Source: a virus. From it: a DNA stretch of 43,150 nt. Of this stretch, positions 6,075-13,450 are shown one piece after another. Numbering within the stretch: the stretch's first letter is position 1; each line of letters opens with the position of its first letter. The notes under the pieces were generated by a model. The model did no database searches, was not told where the DNA came from, and was given only the letters and a program-made list of their open reading frames with translations. The stretch covers positions 1 to 43,150 of the IMG/VR virus record IMGVR_UViG_3300009032_000005; one strand, written 5' to 3'. The position numbers and the translations under genes were made by a program.

Positions 6075-6449
6075 ATGGACTTCATCGAGAGCGTGGCTAG
6101 CGCAATTGAGTCAATCACTGACGATCAATTGTCGTTGTTGGCGTCTATGGTGGTGAAGGAGAAGTTACGTCGGAGAAGGGGTTCACACGGGAGGTCCGTG
6201 TGGATCATTACCATTGAGTGGACTGCGCTCGGTTCTCTGCGTTATGTAGGGCTGTTGACTGCTGAAGAACTGGAGAAACTTCAGTTGAGAGCATTCAGCA
6301 ATGATGGTGTGATTTCTTCTACGTGGGTTCAAGGAACAATCGAAGACATGCCAGCCGCGGACACACGGTTGCTAATGCTCTTTTCAAATACAGCCGAAGT
6401 CTTCCCGGCGCAGTTGAGTGACACTGTAGTATCATCGGAGGATAACTGA
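6075..6449 (+). CDS. Hypothetical protein, 124 aa
   Basis: Starts MDFIESVASAIESITDDQ. ATG 6075 is chosen because AAGGAG (6063-6068) is six bases upstream, whereas the in-frame ATG 6069 directly abuts that site. The N-terminus is helical and acidic and is followed by a basic KEKLRRRRGSHGR patch. A beta-like core follows (WIITIEWTALGSLRYVG) and then a TAEELEKLQLRAF helix. No family is recognised. It is the first gene of the P3 operon, whose members mostly overlap or nearly overlap by a few bases up to the DUF932 gene. Confidence 0.7.
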   Translation: MDFIESVASAIESITDDQLSLLASMVVKEKLRRRRGSHGRSVWIITIEWTALGSLRYVGLLTAEELEKLQLRAFSNDGVISSTWVQGTIEDMPAADTRLLMLFSNTAEVFPAQLSDTVVSSEDN

Positions 6450-6450
6450 C

Positions 6451-6861
6451 ATGCCCTCGGTTATGACAATGATTGACGCGGCAAATGCCATGGTTGCTTT
6501 GTGGTCACTCGATGAACGACGAGCAATGCTTCGTCTTATGACAGAAGCCCTCGCAGTGCAACGCGCGCATGATTGGATACAATGCTACACTTCGAAGACT
6601 ACGCCTGATGGAGTCGTTTCCTTTTGCATGGTCGGTGCCTGCTATGAAGCAGCATTAGCTCATCCATACCCGATGTTGCATGATCTGCGTCTTATCATTG
6701 GGGCACAGATTTATCCGCAGCGTATGTGTGACAACGACTCAGGACTAGCTGTTTGGAATGACACTCCCGGCCGCACCAAAGCAGAGGTTCTTGCCGCTGA
6801 GCATTTAGCGTGGCAATACCTTGCAAAAGCAGTTGCCGCGAGTGAATTGCTGGATGGCTGA
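6451..6861 (+). CDS. Hypothetical protein, possibly DUF6197-like
   Basis: A 136-aa protein with GGAGG eight bases before ATG 6451. It contains WIQCYTSKTTPDGVVSFCMVGACYEAA in the middle. Near the C-terminus is the block WNDTPGRTKAEVLAAEHLAW, which recalls the ND-x-PGRT-x-AEVLA motif of small phage and actinobacterial proteins annotated DUF6197 (from memory, not checked). The Cys-x-x-x-G-A element also fits that memory. Function is unknown. It is tightly spaced in the P3 operon and overlaps the following start by eight bases. Confidence 0.65.
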   Translation: MPSVMTMIDAANAMVALWSLDERRAMLRLMTEALAVQRAHDWIQCYTSKTTPDGVVSFCMVGACYEAALAHPYPMLHDLRLIIGAQIYPQRMCDNDSGLAVWNDTPGRTKAEVLAAEHLAWQYLAKAVAASELLDG

Positions 6862-7060
6862 TGTTGTCATCGGCGTGCCGTTTAAGACGAGGCTTCTTCG
6901 CATTGAGCGAGGAGCCTCGTTTTGGCGTTTGTGGTTAGAGAGTCGTGACTTCAAAACAGGCACATACTTGCTATGCCATGACAGTGGTATGGTTGAGCGC
7001 GTGCAAGATGATGATGGAGAGAACATGACATATCTTGTGAAGGAGGCAGACAATGCGTAA
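6854..7060 (+). CDS. Hypothetical small protein, 68 aa
   Basis: Starts MADVVIGVPFKTRLLRIERG and continues with beta-rich sequence FWRLWLESRDFKTGTYLLCH and an acidic EDDDGEN-type loop (VQDDDGENMTY). ATG 6854 lies eight bases inside the preceding gene; no good ribosome binding site is visible, so translation probably depends on coupling. A longer frame back to 6821 is possible but would overlap more. The family is not recognised. The next gene starts within its last codons. Confidence 0.55.
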   Translation: MADVVIGVPFKTRLLRIERGASFWRLWLESRDFKTGTYLLCHDSGMVERVQDDDGENMTYLVKEADNA

Positions 7061-7286
7061 TGATGAGCGAGCCTTTTGGGATGAACAAGCACGATCATCT
7101 GATCCACGAATGGTCTTGTATGCGCGGCGGGCTGTGATTACAAGCGCCGTTCTAGATGACATAACACGCGATAACGAGGCGATATCACTGCGTCTTGGTA
7201 TCGCGAGTGCGTTGGGTATCACGGCACTAGGGATTGCACTCGTGTTTGGGTTGTTGTTTCTACGTATGTGGAGGATGTGCATATGA
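7053..7286 (+). CDS. Small membrane protein, one C-terminal helix
   Basis: A 77-aa product starting MRNDERAFWDEQARSSD, with AAGGAGG seven bases before ATG 7053. The first 45 residues are charged. The last 30 contain one hydrophobic segment (GIASALGITALGIALVFGLL) long enough to span a membrane, followed by a short basic tail. It has the size and topology of small phage membrane proteins such as superinfection or lysis accessories, but no family is recognised and the early location makes a holin role less likely. Overlaps its neighbours by a few bases. Confidence 0.65.
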   Translation: MRNDERAFWDEQARSSDPRMVLYARRAVITSAVLDDITRDNEAISLRLGIASALGITALGIALVFGLLFLRMWRMCI

Positions 7287-7549
7287 CTGTTACTTGTCGC
7301 ACCTGCAAACACTTTGCGCCTTGGCACAGGAAAACATCTACTATGGGAACGTGTCGTTTCCCTCTGCCCATGTGGTTTAACAACGTCTGGGGAGTGGAGC
7401 GGGTGAATGAATACCTTCTCGGCTCGACTCAACACCACTGCGCTGTATGGGAGCAGATACCCGCGTCAGTGATTGACACGCCGGAGTCAGCACCCGTGGC
7501 AGAGGCAGTGGCAGTGGTGCAGCACGGCCCGAAGGATGAGCGTCCATGA
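7283..7549 (+). CDS. Small zinc-ribbon-like Cys protein, 88 aa
   Basis: MTVTCRTCKHFAPWHRK..., with later GTCRFPLPMW and HHCAVWEQ. Two Cys in a C-x-x-C knuckle plus two later Cys (and adjacent His) suggest a structural zinc site. I know this arrangement (TCRTCKH..., C-x-x-PLP, C-x-x-WE) from small uncharacterised phage proteins. The C-terminal third is Ala/Val/Pro-rich and probably disordered. ATG 7283 is chosen because GGAGG is eight bases upstream; the ATG at 7268 lies before that site. The next gene starts four bases before its stop. Confidence 0.7.
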   Translation: MTVTCRTCKHFAPWHRKTSTMGTCRFPLPMWFNNVWGVERVNEYLLGSTQHHCAVWEQIPASVIDTPESAPVAEAVAVVQHGPKDERP

Positions 7550-7767
7550 CACAGTTCCTCACAAGTGAGCAGGTTCACAAGCGGCTGTGTTTGTTTGTGG
7601 ATGGTTATCCTACGCAGGTTGACGCTGCAAAGGCCCTGAAAGTTTCTAGAACACACTTGAACATGCTCTTGAACAAGAAGCGTTCTATTGGACCTGGAGT
7701 AATTGCCGAGCTAGGCTTGGTTCCGGTGTGCATCACGAAGGCACTGGCGCTGTCTCTTGGCAAATGA
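7546..7767 (+). CDS. Small helix-turn-helix DNA-binding protein
   Basis: A 73-aa protein with AAGGA nine bases before ATG 7546. The core TQVDAAKALKVSRTHLNMLL followed by NKKRSIGPGVIAELGL is a Cro/XRE-type helix-turn-helix: AAKALKVS is the first helix, the S-R-T-H-L segment the recognition helix, and IGP-x-V the usual third-helix region of small phage HTH proteins. It could bind DNA as a dimer and is one of two candidates (with the ribbon-helix-helix protein at 15037) for the protein that recognises the 16-bp palindromes. That link is inference. The stop overlaps the HNH gene. Confidence 0.8.
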   Translation: MTQFLTSEQVHKRLCLFVDGYPTQVDAAKALKVSRTHLNMLLNKKRSIGPGVIAELGLVPVCITKALALSLGK

Positions 7768-8230
7768 ACGAACAGATGTGTTTGCACACATTGATATGAC
7801 CGGCGGCACTGAGAAGTGTTGGCCATGGAAAGGAACGTGGGGTGGTAGAGACAGAGACAAGCGGCCGTATTTTCACTGCGAGGGAGCGCGATGGTTGGCT
7901 TACCGCTTGGTTTTCGTCCTTGCGACTGGCACAACCTTGTCTACCGAGCAACACATCTTGCATGATTGCGACGCAGGGAGTTGGCCTACAGGGTGCTGTA
8001 ACCCTAAACATCTCCGGGCAAGCAATAATCGCACCAACGTGGATGATCGGCTACTACGCGAGCGGCATGGATTGTCGCACGCAGTTGTCAAAAACATTCG
8101 AAGACTCTTACAGGCAGGAAAACAGACACAAGCAGACATAGCTGAGCTTTACGGCATCTCTCGTGAAGCTGTGAGTGCCATTGCGACACAACGAACATAC
8201 GCACATGTGAAGGATGATCTCAATGAATGA
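7757..8230 (+). CDS. HNH endonuclease with C-terminal HTH
   Basis: The 157-aa product carries the layout of phage HNH_3-type endonucleases. CWPWKG comes near the N-terminus, then ARWLAYRLVFVLATG, then ILHDCDAG with the metal/catalytic His region, and CCNPKHLRASNNRTNVDD completing the ββα-metal fold. The C-terminal 45 residues (KQTQADIAELYGISREAVSAI) form an HTH like those used for target recognition. Such genes are often free-standing homing endonucleases that insert between phage genes. The start is unsettled: TTG 7757, GTG 7778 or ATG 7796, none with a strong ribosome binding site. Confidence 0.8.
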   Translation: MANERTDVFAHIDMTGGTEKCWPWKGTWGGRDRDKRPYFHCEGARWLAYRLVFVLATGTTLSTEQHILHDCDAGSWPTGCCNPKHLRASNNRTNVDDRLLRERHGLSHAVVKNIRRLLQAGKQTQADIAELYGISREAVSAIATQRTYAHVKDDLNE

Positions 8231-8603
8231 GCAACAAGTCGTCATGCCCAGCCCCGAAGAATTGGCACAGCTTCATCGTGTGATTGATGATGTAACAACA
8301 GCGGTTGTTGCAATCTTCTCACTGCACAGCGTCACCGCTGATCAAGTGCAGAACATTCTCGCGAATACCATCGGTCCACTGTTCTGCGGTCTTACTGTGG
8401 CAGCAAACCGCATCAAAACATGGGAGCATTTGTCAGCACACACTGTTTCCGTGATCGAAAAATGCACAGAAGCAGGCACGAGCGAAGATTTGGGAATGAG
8501 TTCCGAGGACACGATTGCGCTTGTTGTCCGTCTTGTTACCCATGTAGCTGGCATGGCGCAACGCATAACAGACGAACAAGAACCATCCCCCGTGAAACAC
8601 TAA
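8223..8603 (+). CDS. Hypothetical protein, 126 aa
   Basis: Starts MNEQQVVMPSPEELAQLH. The protein is almost entirely helical by composition, with an amphipathic VIDDVTTAVVAIFSLHSV segment and a C-terminal PSPVKH tail. ATG 8223 lies eight bases after AAGGA, while the in-frame ATG 8214 directly abuts it. No family is recognised. It lies between the HNH gene and the DUF932 gene, and its stop codon overlaps the AAGGAG that serves the DUF932 start. Confidence 0.65.
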   Translation: MNEQQVVMPSPEELAQLHRVIDDVTTAVVAIFSLHSVTADQVQNILANTIGPLFCGLTVAANRIKTWEHLSAHTVSVIEKCTEAGTSEDLGMSSEDTIALVVRLVTHVAGMAQRITDEQEPSPVKH

Positions 8604-8615
8604 GGAGCTATGATT

Positions 8616-9470
8616 ATGTTCAAGACAACCACTCCCGATGTAGACATCTTCTTCCCCGTGGTAGAGCGCAAGTGCGCCTGGACTGATGTTCGGGGCGTTA
8701 ATCATCCCGTGCCCAACCAAAAGGTGTTGGTGCGTCCGATCATGCACAACACTGTTGTTCATGGTCAACCGCTTGCTGTTGTTGGCAAAGGTTACTCGCT
8801 CATATCTATGTATGAGGTAGTGACGGCGTTGGAGCAAGAAATGCAGACGCTCCTAACGCCCCATGACTTGGAAGCGTGTTTTGTGAAGGACTCTGTTGCT
8901 CGGCATGGTCAAACCTGTATGCGTGAGTATCACTTCCCTCACAATGCACGAACCATCGGTCGTCATGGTTCTGTGGGATTGCGTATTGCTGTCGTCAATG
9001 GGTATGGTGGTTCGTCAGTGAAGATCATTGGTGGTGCCATTGACTTCATGTGCACGAACGGACTTATCACAGGCACGTTTGATACGTCATACCATCGGCA
9101 TACCAGCGGCCTGAAACTTGAGCATGTCACAGCTAAACTTTCGCAGTGCATCAATGGCTTTAACGACGGTGTTGTGCGCTGGAGAAGTTGGTCACGCAAA
9201 GAGATGCCACATGAGCAAGCAATGGGTTTGCTGCGTGAGATTGCTACTTCTCCGCGCATGTTTGAACACTTGTCCGATCAATACTTGCGTGAGGTTCCTG
9301 TTCGTGGGTCGAACCTATGGAGCGTTGTCTCTGCGCTGACCTATTTTGCATCCCACGGTGTCGTCAAGAAGACAGACAACGATACGGAGGCATTGACGCG
9401 GCTTAGTCGCGGCTTGTTCATCGACAAAGTGCTTCGCAGTGCTACGTTTCATGCGTTGGAGAATGCGTAA
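8616..9470 (+). CDS. DUF932 domain protein
   Basis: A 284-aa protein starting MFKTTTPDVDIFFP. The segment IDFMCTNGLITGTFD followed by YHRHTSGLK is the hallmark of DUF932, a family of phage and plasmid proteins of unknown role that often lie in replication or early modules; GKGYSLISMYEVVTALEQ and LRIAVVNGYGG fit the rest of the domain. The length is close to the family's usual range. ATG 8616 is preferred because AAGGAG is eight bases upstream; ATG 8610 would be only two bases away. It ends the P3 operon, with promoter P4 beginning seven bases after its stop. Confidence 0.85.
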   Translation: MFKTTTPDVDIFFPVVERKCAWTDVRGVNHPVPNQKVLVRPIMHNTVVHGQPLAVVGKGYSLISMYEVVTALEQEMQTLLTPHDLEACFVKDSVARHGQTCMREYHFPHNARTIGRHGSVGLRIAVVNGYGGSSVKIIGGAIDFMCTNGLITGTFDTSYHRHTSGLKLEHVTAKLSQCINGFNDGVVRWRSWSRKEMPHEQAMGLLREIATSPRMFEHLSDQYLREVPVRGSNLWSVVSALTYFASHGVVKKTDNDTEALTRLSRGLFIDKVLRSATFHALENA

Positions 9471-9476
9471 GCCGAC

Positions 9477-9505
9477 TTGACAATGATAGTTAGATAGGCT
9501 ATACT
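9477..9505 (+). promoter_or_regulatory. Rightward promoter P4
   Basis: TTGACA (9477-9482), 17 bases, TATACT (9500-9505), preceded by GGC as in P1-P2 style GCTA context. It starts with TTGACAATG like P3, but the right operator arm is not preserved. It would drive the replication genes from 9639. Confidence 0.8.
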
Positions 9506-9525
9506 TAACTTTGTTGATGAGAATG

Positions 9526-9593
9526 CAACAGGTGCTAACACAAGCTGCGGGCTGTCAATGGATTGACACAGCTTGGTGAGTTGGTTCCTGTTG
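9526..9593 (+). promoter_or_regulatory. Nested inverted repeats around a perfect operator in the P4 leader
   Basis: Three arms nest symmetrically: CAACAGG (9526-9532) with CCTGTTG (9587-9593), CAAGCT (9541-9546) with AGCTTG (9570-9575), and the perfect palindrome TGTCAATGGATTGACA at 9553-9568. The whole lies in the expected 5' leader of P4 mRNA (start near 9512), so it may act as DNA operator, RNA hairpin or both. Confidence 0.65.
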
Positions 9594-9638
9594 TGTTCTT
9601 GCTGCATTAACATACACTAACAACGAGAGGAACATACC

Positions 9639-10085
9639 GTGACTGCGAAACGATTGAACGCCTTGAGCAATGCCTTGAGCAAGATCGGCAAGACGAATGG
9701 CACAGCATGTCCTGAAACAATAAGTAATGTGGGGCCTGCTGTCTATGAGTTGGCTATCTGTCAGCAGTTGAAAAAGATGATCGAAGCACGGACGGACGCC
9801 GCAATCAAAGTGCTCATTGATATGAGGGTGATGTTCGACCACAAGTTGTTTCCTGTCGAGCCAAAATACAATGCCACGCTGTTTACTTCTGATGTGGCGT
9901 CGCTCTTTCTCACGACGCGCACACCATCGACAAGGTTTGACAATGCGTTGTTTGTCGCTAAAGTCCGCCTTCTGTTGCCTGCATCGAAGCATGATGCGTT
10001 AACGGCGTTGGTGTCGGAATGCACCAAAGTCAACGCGGTGCCTCATGTATTCACTGCAAGCATTGTTACAGGAGAACAGGAGTGA
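9639..10085 (+). CDS. Hypothetical protein, 148 aa, first gene of P4 operon
   Basis: Starts at GTG 9639 with AGAGG about eight bases upstream. The product begins MTAKRLNALSNALSKIG and contains a helical VYELAICQQLKKMIEARTD segment and a beta-like FVAKVRLLLPA region. No family is recognised. It precedes a run of short helical proteins and then the recombination/replication enzymes, so an accessory role in DNA metabolism is possible by context only. Neighbouring starts are tightly packed, indicating one operon. Confidence 0.7.
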   Translation: MTAKRLNALSNALSKIGKTNGTACPETISNVGPAVYELAICQQLKKMIEARTDAAIKVLIDMRVMFDHKLFPVEPKYNATLFTSDVASLFLTTRTPSTRFDNALFVAKVRLLLPASKHDALTALVSECTKVNAVPHVFTASIVTGEQE

Positions 10086-10088
10086 CGG

Positions 10089-10328
10089 ATGGGCGACGTG
10101 ATCCAGTTGACGAGCATTGCACCAAAGCAAGAAAGGTTTCGCATTAACAATCTGCATGATGTGAAGCTGACATTCCTACCCGGCGCACCTGCAAATGCAC
10201 AGTGGCAGTGGGAGGTAACTGTGTGGCAATCCTACTACTATTCAGGCACAACGAACAACATTGCTAACGCGCGTTCACATGCAAGGGCGGTCGTTGACAA
10301 GATGGTAGGAGAGGCTGTCAATGAGTGA
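10089..10328 (+). CDS. Hypothetical protein, 79 aa
   Basis: Starts MGDVIQLTSIAPKQERF with AGGAG six bases before ATG 10089. The middle is aromatic (WQWEVTVWQSYYYSG) and the C-terminus is an amphipathic helix (ARSHARAVVDKMVGEA). No family is recognised. The stop lies eight bases inside the next gene, and the sequence at that overlap (TGTCAATGAGTGACC) begins like a palindrome half-site, although the right arm is not preserved. Confidence 0.65.
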   Translation: MGDVIQLTSIAPKQERFRINNLHDVKLTFLPGAPANAQWQWEVTVWQSYYYSGTTNNIANARSHARAVVDKMVGEAVNE

Positions 10329-10737
10329 CCATATACCTGGCGACTATATGGATGAACACGCTCAATTGATGTTTGACTTTGCGAAAGAAGAACGCGCGCT
10401 TGTGGAGGAGGAACAAGCCGCGCAACTCCAAACACAGATAACAACGGCTGATCCTCGTGACATCATCACGCGACGTAGCATTGCAGACCTTTCCTGCGAT
10501 GAGCTAGAGGAACAAGTTGAGGCTATCCGCGTGCGTCGTATGACGTATGTGGAAAAGCTGCGTAAGAAGACCGCTACTCGTGGCACAGCAACGGAAATGG
10601 CTTACTCAATCAAACGAGAAGGTGAGGTAGGTAAAATCCTGAAACGCCTAAGTAAGTTATCGAAGGACAGTGAAGCAATCATTGCCAGTATCCAAGCCAT
10701 TCGTGCTATGGATATGCAGAACGGAGACGATGAATGA
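10321..10737 (+). CDS. Coiled-coil hypothetical protein, 138 aa
   Basis: Starts MSDHIPGDYMDEHAQLMF with AGGAGAGG upstream. Long charged stretches (EERALVEEEQAAQLQ, CDELEEQVEAIRVRRM, EKLRKK, VGKILKRLSKLSKDSE) predict an extended coiled coil. There are no catalytic motifs. It overlaps the next gene by four bases (ATGA). A structural or partner-binding role alongside the following coiled-coil protein is possible. The family is not recognised. Confidence 0.7.
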   Translation: MSDHIPGDYMDEHAQLMFDFAKEERALVEEEQAAQLQTQITTADPRDIITRRSIADLSCDELEEQVEAIRVRRMTYVEKLRKKTATRGTATEMAYSIKREGEVGKILKRLSKLSKDSEAIIASIQAIRAMDMQNGDDE

Positions 10738-10997
10738 GACAGAATGAATATGAGTTGCGTTGTCGGCAAGATGGCTTCGAGAAAGCTACAAAGCGTGCGC
10801 TCATTGAGTTGATGGGTGAACACGCAACAACACGACAACACGTTCACAATCTTGCTGCACAGATGGTTGACATGGCAACGCTGCTAACGAACCTGTCTGC
10901 TGTAGCTGCACAAACTCTCGGTGCCATCAAAGATGTGCAGCGCGTTTTGAACCGCTCAGAGGAGCTTGATAATGAAGGTGTCCGTAACGGCGATTGA
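10734..10997 (+). CDS. Small helical protein, 87 aa
   Basis: Starts MRQNEYELRCRQDGFEKATK, with GGAG six bases upstream. It is helical throughout; VHNLAAQMVDMATLL and VAAQTLGAIKDVQRVL have coiled-coil-like spacing. It is coupled to the previous gene by ATGA and overlaps the nuclease gene by 26 bases. That overlap holds the nuclease ribosome binding site. Function is unknown. Confidence 0.65.
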   Translation: MRQNEYELRCRQDGFEKATKRALIELMGEHATTRQHVHNLAAQMVDMATLLTNLSAVAAQTLGAIKDVQRVLNRSEELDNEGVRNGD

Positions 10998-12096
10998 GTT
11001 CACTAAAACCACACCTGAACAACTCACATGGCCGACCTTCGACAACACTCGTCTTGTTGCCTATAACACATGCCCTGTATGGGGCACGGTGCGCTATGGA
11101 CACCACAAGATTATCAGTGAGCGTAATCCTCTGTCGTCCGAAGGTCGTGCAATGCCTCTTGAAACGGGCTCAGCTATGCACGAAGTCTTTGCTTGGGTGC
11201 GTATGTGTCAGTTGTTTCACCAGACAGAGGATAAGACACTCGCGGCTGCGTTGTTCAAGCGTGTTGGTCAGTCATTGTTTGGTGAAGACCGTCTGACAGT
11301 CATCTTGTCAAACATTGACGCGAGCTTTAGCCATGATCGTGTCTTGTATGCTAAGCAAGGCGCAGGCAATGTGCTTGAGACAAGCGGCTTCTATGATAAT
11401 CCCAACGACAAACGACGCACACTCTCGAACATGGAGTTGGCTGCGTATGCCTACATCGACAAGTGGAGTTGGGCTAATCTTATCTGGGTGCAGGGTGAAG
11501 GAGTAACTGCGTTTGTGGGCATTGAGTTGCCCTTTGATATTGCTGTTGTAGTTCAATACACAGATGAAGGAGGCAAAGAGTGTGAGTTGAAGGCGCGCTT
11601 TACAGGACGCATTGACGGTATCCATTACCGTGCAGATAATCCGAGCGTGCTTATCATTGGAGAGAACAAGACCGCCGCACGACTTGATGATGCGTGGACA
11701 CAATCGTTCAATCTTGCCACGCAAGTCACGGGCTACTGCATAGCGGGGATGGTGCTAGCACAAACACCCATTGATCGTGCTTACATCTTTGGGTTGGCTA
11801 TCCCGTTGCCTAAGGGGTATGACTATGGTGGAGTCATATCTCAGCGCGTGTTGCGAAAGGATTACCACTTTACTCAGTGGGCGCATTGGTTCACTGAAAC
11901 TGCTGTCAATGCTTTGACAGACATGGCCAAGCCTCTGGAAGCGACACGACACACGCATTCATGCAGTCGTTACTTTCGTCCGTGCCCTCTCGTGCCTCTT
12001 TGTGACAATCCACTGCCTGAACAACAGCGTATCTTTGATGACATGCCTGTTGATGAGTGGTCCCCTCTCGACAAACCAGGAGCTAACAATGCGTGA
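10972..12096 (+). CDS. PD-(D/E)XK nuclease, Cas4/RecB-like, with Fe-S cysteines
   Basis: A 374-aa protein. The core GRIDGI followed by VLIIGENKTA supplies the D...E-x-K residues of the PD-(D/E)XK nuclease fold, and YNTCPVWG near residue 34 plus Cys 331, 338 and 344 (CSRYFRPCPLVPLC) give the one-plus-three cysteine pattern of Cas4/AddB-type Fe-S nucleases. The likely role is 5'-3' exonuclease or end processing for recombination with the Sak4-like ATPase and putative SSB downstream. ATG 10972 has AGGAG seven bases upstream; TTG 10966 is less likely. A perfect operator palindrome lies inside the coding sequence at 11904. Confidence 0.85.
   Translation: MKVSVTAIEFTKTTPEQLTWPTFDNTRLVAYNTCPVWGTVRYGHHKIISERNPLSSEGRAMPLETGSAMHEVFAWVRMCQLFHQTEDKTLAAALFKRVGQSLFGEDRLTVILSNIDASFSHDRVLYAKQGAGNVLETSGFYDNPNDKRRTLSNMELAAYAYIDKWSWANLIWVQGEGVTAFVGIELPFDIAVVVQYTDEGGKECELKARFTGRIDGIHYRADNPSVLIIGENKTAARLDDAWTQSFNLATQVTGYCIAGMVLAQTPIDRAYIFGLAIPLPKGYDYGGVISQRVLRKDYHFTQWAHWFTETAVNALTDMAKPLEATRHTHSCSRYFRPCPLVPLCDNPLPEQQRIFDDMPVDEWSPLDKPGANNA
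11904..11919. promoter_or_regulatory. Perfect operator palindrome inside a coding sequence
   Basis: TGTCAATGCTTTGACA has perfect arms and encodes part of VNALTD in the nuclease gene. It is the only perfect copy I saw within a gene body, so it may be coincidental or an internal roadblock. Confidence 0.45.
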
Positions 12097-12508
12097 AATT
12101 GAAACGTCCACGTCCCTCAGGCAAGCTGTGCGTGCGCTGGAAGACATCAATCCTCTGGAGTGGCAAGACGCTATTGATCTGTTGTCAAGGCAGTGTCATG
12201 CACAGTCGTTTGTGGCAGGCTGGTGGTTCGCGGGTGTCCCGCGGAACCTCGGTGAGTTGATTGCACTCATTCACAGTGAAGTAAGTGAAGCCTTGGAAGG
12301 GGCTCGCAAGGATAAGATGGACGAGCACTTGCCTGAGTTCACATCGCTGGAAGTGGAGCTTGCTGACACACTTGTGCGTATCTTTGACTTGGCTGGTGCG
12401 GGTAATCTGCGCCTTGGACAAGCCTTTGCACAGAAGATGGCATACAATGCTACTCGCCCCGATCACCGATTGGAAAATCGCGCACGTCCCGGAGGTAAAC
12501 AGTTCTAG
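12089..12508 (+). CDS. MazG-like nucleotide pyrophosphohydrolase
   Basis: A 139-aa protein with the all-alpha NTP pyrophosphohydrolase pattern: ELIALIHSEVSEALEGAR supplies the first Glu pair, HLPEFTSLEVELADTLVRIFD the second metal-binding E-x-x-D set, followed by FAQKMAYNATRPDH. Members of this family hydrolyse (d)NTPs to monophosphates and may clean the nucleotide pool or lower alarmone in infected cells; the exact substrate here is unknown. ATG 12089 has AGGAG seven bases upstream and overlaps the nuclease stop by eight bases. It sits among replication genes. Confidence 0.85.
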   Translation: MREIETSTSLRQAVRALEDINPLEWQDAIDLLSRQCHAQSFVAGWWFAGVPRNLGELIALIHSEVSEALEGARKDKMDEHLPEFTSLEVELADTLVRIFDLAGAGNLRLGQAFAQKMAYNATRPDHRLENRARPGGKQF

Positions 12509-12516
12509 CTGTGGAA

Positions 12517-13332
12517 ATGAAGCTGGGTAACTTTGTTGTTGCTGCACCATCCTTTGAACAGACACGCATGACTTTGTTCTTGTGGGGGCCAAGTGGTGCG
12601 GGCAAAACAACGCTCGCTTCTACAGCCCCAGGCAAGAAGTTGTGGATATTGTTTGATCCTGATGGTGCTGCTTCACTCATTGGGCGTGATGATATCTTGG
12701 TGCTTGATCTGTCAGGCGAACGACATGGCATTGTCAGTAGGTTCAATGACGATGATCCGTTTCGTTTGACGGCGTTCTTGAAAGAGCATCCTGACATTGA
12801 GACAATTGTGTTTGACAGTGCTACAGCGTTTGCACAACTGTCTCTCGAACATGCTGTGTCAGAGATCAAGAAGCGGTTTCCGACAACACAAGTATCCTTG
12901 GAAGACCCCGCACCAAAAGGATATGGGCACAGGAACACGCTTGTTTTGCGTGCTATTACTTCGCTTATGCGGTTGACAAAGTTACACAACCTGCACTATA
13001 TTATCATCACCCATGAGGATACAGCCACTACCGATGAGAAAGGTAATGTGTTGTTTATCACTATGGCACTTGGTGGTAAGATACCAAACAACGTCGGGCT
13101 ACAGTTGTCCGAGATTTGGTGGATGAACAGTAACGATAAGGGGCAGCGCATGATTGCTGTCAGACCTTGCCGCACACGTAAACCCATGAAGTCTCGCATG
13201 TTCGATCAGACAGGTGCGCCGGAGTTTGTTTGGCACTACAACGCAAACGAATGGAAAGGTGATGGCATTAAAGAGTGGTTTGAGGCGTGGAAAGAAAGGG
13301 GAGGTAAAAAACTCTCCATCCCTACCAAGTAA
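12517..13332 (+). CDS. RecA-fold ATPase, Sak4/AAA_24-like recombinase
   Basis: A 271-aa protein with Walker A GPSGAGKTT at about residues 24-32 and Walker B TIVFDSAT near residue 90; DPDG after the second strand and IIITHED further on match the AAA_24 'phage nucleotide-binding protein' group that includes the Sak4 single-strand annealing proteins. The neighbours support this: an exonuclease two genes upstream and a putative ssDNA-binding protein just downstream, as in phage recombination cassettes. The start is uncertain: ATG 12517 or GTG 12511, with the nearest GGAGG about 16 bases upstream of the latter. Confidence 0.85.
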   Translation: MKLGNFVVAAPSFEQTRMTLFLWGPSGAGKTTLASTAPGKKLWILFDPDGAASLIGRDDILVLDLSGERHGIVSRFNDDDPFRLTAFLKEHPDIETIVFDSATAFAQLSLEHAVSEIKKRFPTTQVSLEDPAPKGYGHRNTLVLRAITSLMRLTKLHNLHYIIITHEDTATTDEKGNVLFITMALGGKIPNNVGLQLSEIWWMNSNDKGQRMIAVRPCRTRKPMKSRMFDQTGAPEFVWHYNANEWKGDGIKEWFEAWKERGGKKLSIPTK

Positions 13333-13338
13333 CGAGCC

Positions 13339-13354
13339 TGTCAATGGCTTGACA
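13339..13354. promoter_or_regulatory. Perfect 16-bp operator palindrome
   Basis: TGTCAATGGCTTGACA lies six bases after the ATPase stop and upstream of the next gene. No -10 element is spaced correctly from it. Confidence 0.7.
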
Positions 13355-13450
13355 GAGATGCAGGTGCGCGAGGTTGCCGCTCAGCCTGTGAAGACTGCCG
13401 CAACCGAGACTACGCCTATCAACGCACAACGCAATGGAGCAAGTGCAACT

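Noticed and set aside
12970-12999. TTGACA with TATATT at 18 bases inside the ATPase gene
   Set aside because: It is internal to a conserved coding region, the spacing differs from the 17 of all other promoters, and there is no gene start nearby.
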